From positions 1 through 5,772 of the forward strand of contig CADCUA010000574.1 in NCBI GenBank assembly GCA_902805755.1: DNA of 5,772 bases. Reading direction: 5' to 3'. This DNA comes from an uncultured Lysobacter sp. Its GTDB lineage: Bacteria > Pseudomonadota > Gammaproteobacteria > Xanthomonadales > Xanthomonadaceae. The notes under the pieces were generated by a model. The model saw nothing but the letters and a program-made list of their open reading frames with translations, did no database searches and was not told the DNA's origin. Positions 5,352 to 5,772 of this stretch are shown here, in pieces (position 1 is the first letter of the stretch; each line of letters begins with the position of its first letter). The translations under genes and the position numbers were made by a program.

Positions 5352-5772
5352 GCGCCGGGTCGAACGGCTCGGCGGCATCGGCCAGCGCGATGTCGCGCAC
5401 GTTCTTCTGCACCGCAACCGCGGCGAACAGGCTGAGCAGGAACGCCATCGCGTAGAAGCCTTTCTCGCTGCGCGTGAGCTCCGCGTTCCACAGCCCGACG
5501 GTCAGCAGCAGCAGCGACAGGCCGAGCGAGATCCAGCACAGGCCGAAATACAGGTCGGTCACCGGGATGCCTTCGAGCCGGTCGCGCACGGATTTCTGCA
5601 GCGAGACCGCCGAGAACAGGCCGTACATCAGCAGCGTGAAGTAATAGCCCTTCTCGTTGAGCGCCATCGGCGCATTCCACAGCCCGGCGATGTAGGCGAT
5701 CGCGCCGACGCCGAGTGCGACCCACGAGGCGCCGACGAATGCGGCGGTCGGCCGCTGGATAGTGCGGTTGGA
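5341..5772 (-). CDS. yiaA: YiaA/YiaB-family inner-membrane protein (5' partial)
   Basis: The frame is open on the minus strand from the right edge to a TAA at 5341-5343, giving 143 residues with no start codon upstream of the conserved region, so the start lies a few residues beyond the window. E. coli YiaA is about 145 residues as I recall it, so little is missing. The protein is an internal duplication of the YiaAB domain. GLWNA (visible residues 30-34), EKGYYF, LFSAVSLQKSVRD is repeated as GLWNA (93-97), EKGFYA, LFAAVAVQKNVRD, a spacing of 63 residues. Four hydrophobic segments are visible (about 12-30, 45-57, 75-92 and 105-121), two per repeat. The function of the family is not established. 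Convergence with the reductase gene and no shared operon suggest it is a housekeeping neighbour rather than part of the pigment cluster. Confidence 0.88.
   Translation of the reverse strand, partial: SNRTIQRPTAAFVGASWVALGVGAIAYIAGLWNAPMALNEKGYYFTLLMYGLFSAVSLQKSVRDRLEGIPVTDLYFGLCWISLGLSLLLLTVGLWNAELTRSEKGFYAMAFLLSLFAAVAVQKNVRDIALADAAEPFDPAPGA

Overview
The window looks like a high-GC proteobacterial chromosome. The best guess is a Xanthomonadaceae or Xanthomonadales-type gammaproteobacterium, because of the strong G/C bias at third positions, the aryl polyene (xanthomonadin/APE-type) genes and the two-domain YiaA-like membrane protein. This is inferred from composition and gene content only; no search was run.

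Layout. (1) Positions 1-279 (+) hold the C-terminal part of a NarL/LuxR-family response regulator that enters from the left edge. (2) Positions 280 to about 552 (-) hold the C-terminal ATPase end of a NarL-type sensor histidine kinase, tail to tail with the regulator. (3) At about 545-565 the kinase stops abruptly and the C-terminal half of an LPLAT/LpxL-like acyltransferase starts on the opposite strand. Both genes are cut at the same point, which carries a perfect 14-nt palindrome. (4) Positions ~550-5319 (+) form a tightly packed five-gene run: truncated acyltransferase, LolA-like periplasmic carrier, MMPL/RND-type exporter, ApeP-like 3-hydroxyacyl-ACP dehydratase and FabG-type 3-ketoacyl-ACP reductase. 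This matches the export/tailoring and beta-keto-processing part of an aryl polyene cluster. (5) Positions 5341-5772 (-) hold a YiaA/YiaB-family inner-membrane protein, convergent with the reductase and cut by the right edge.

How the genes work together. In aryl polyene systems a dedicated type II fatty-acid/PKS-like machinery extends an aryl starter. The ketoreductase and dehydratase make each new double bond. An LPLAT-type acyltransferase is thought to attach the polyene to a lipid anchor, and the MMPL protein with the LolA-like carrier is thought to move the product through the envelope to the outer membrane. No ketosynthase, chain-length factor, ACP, ligase or thioesterase lies in the window. 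The rest of the cluster must lie elsewhere, presumably upstream of the broken acyltransferase; the reductase is the last gene on the right.

No tRNA, rRNA, CRISPR array, insertion sequence or convincing promoter was seen. No gap longer than 300 bases lacks a gene or gene fragment. The most notable structure is the double truncation at ~550, which is either a real rearrangement or an assembly join. I did not find evidence for a new biological system.
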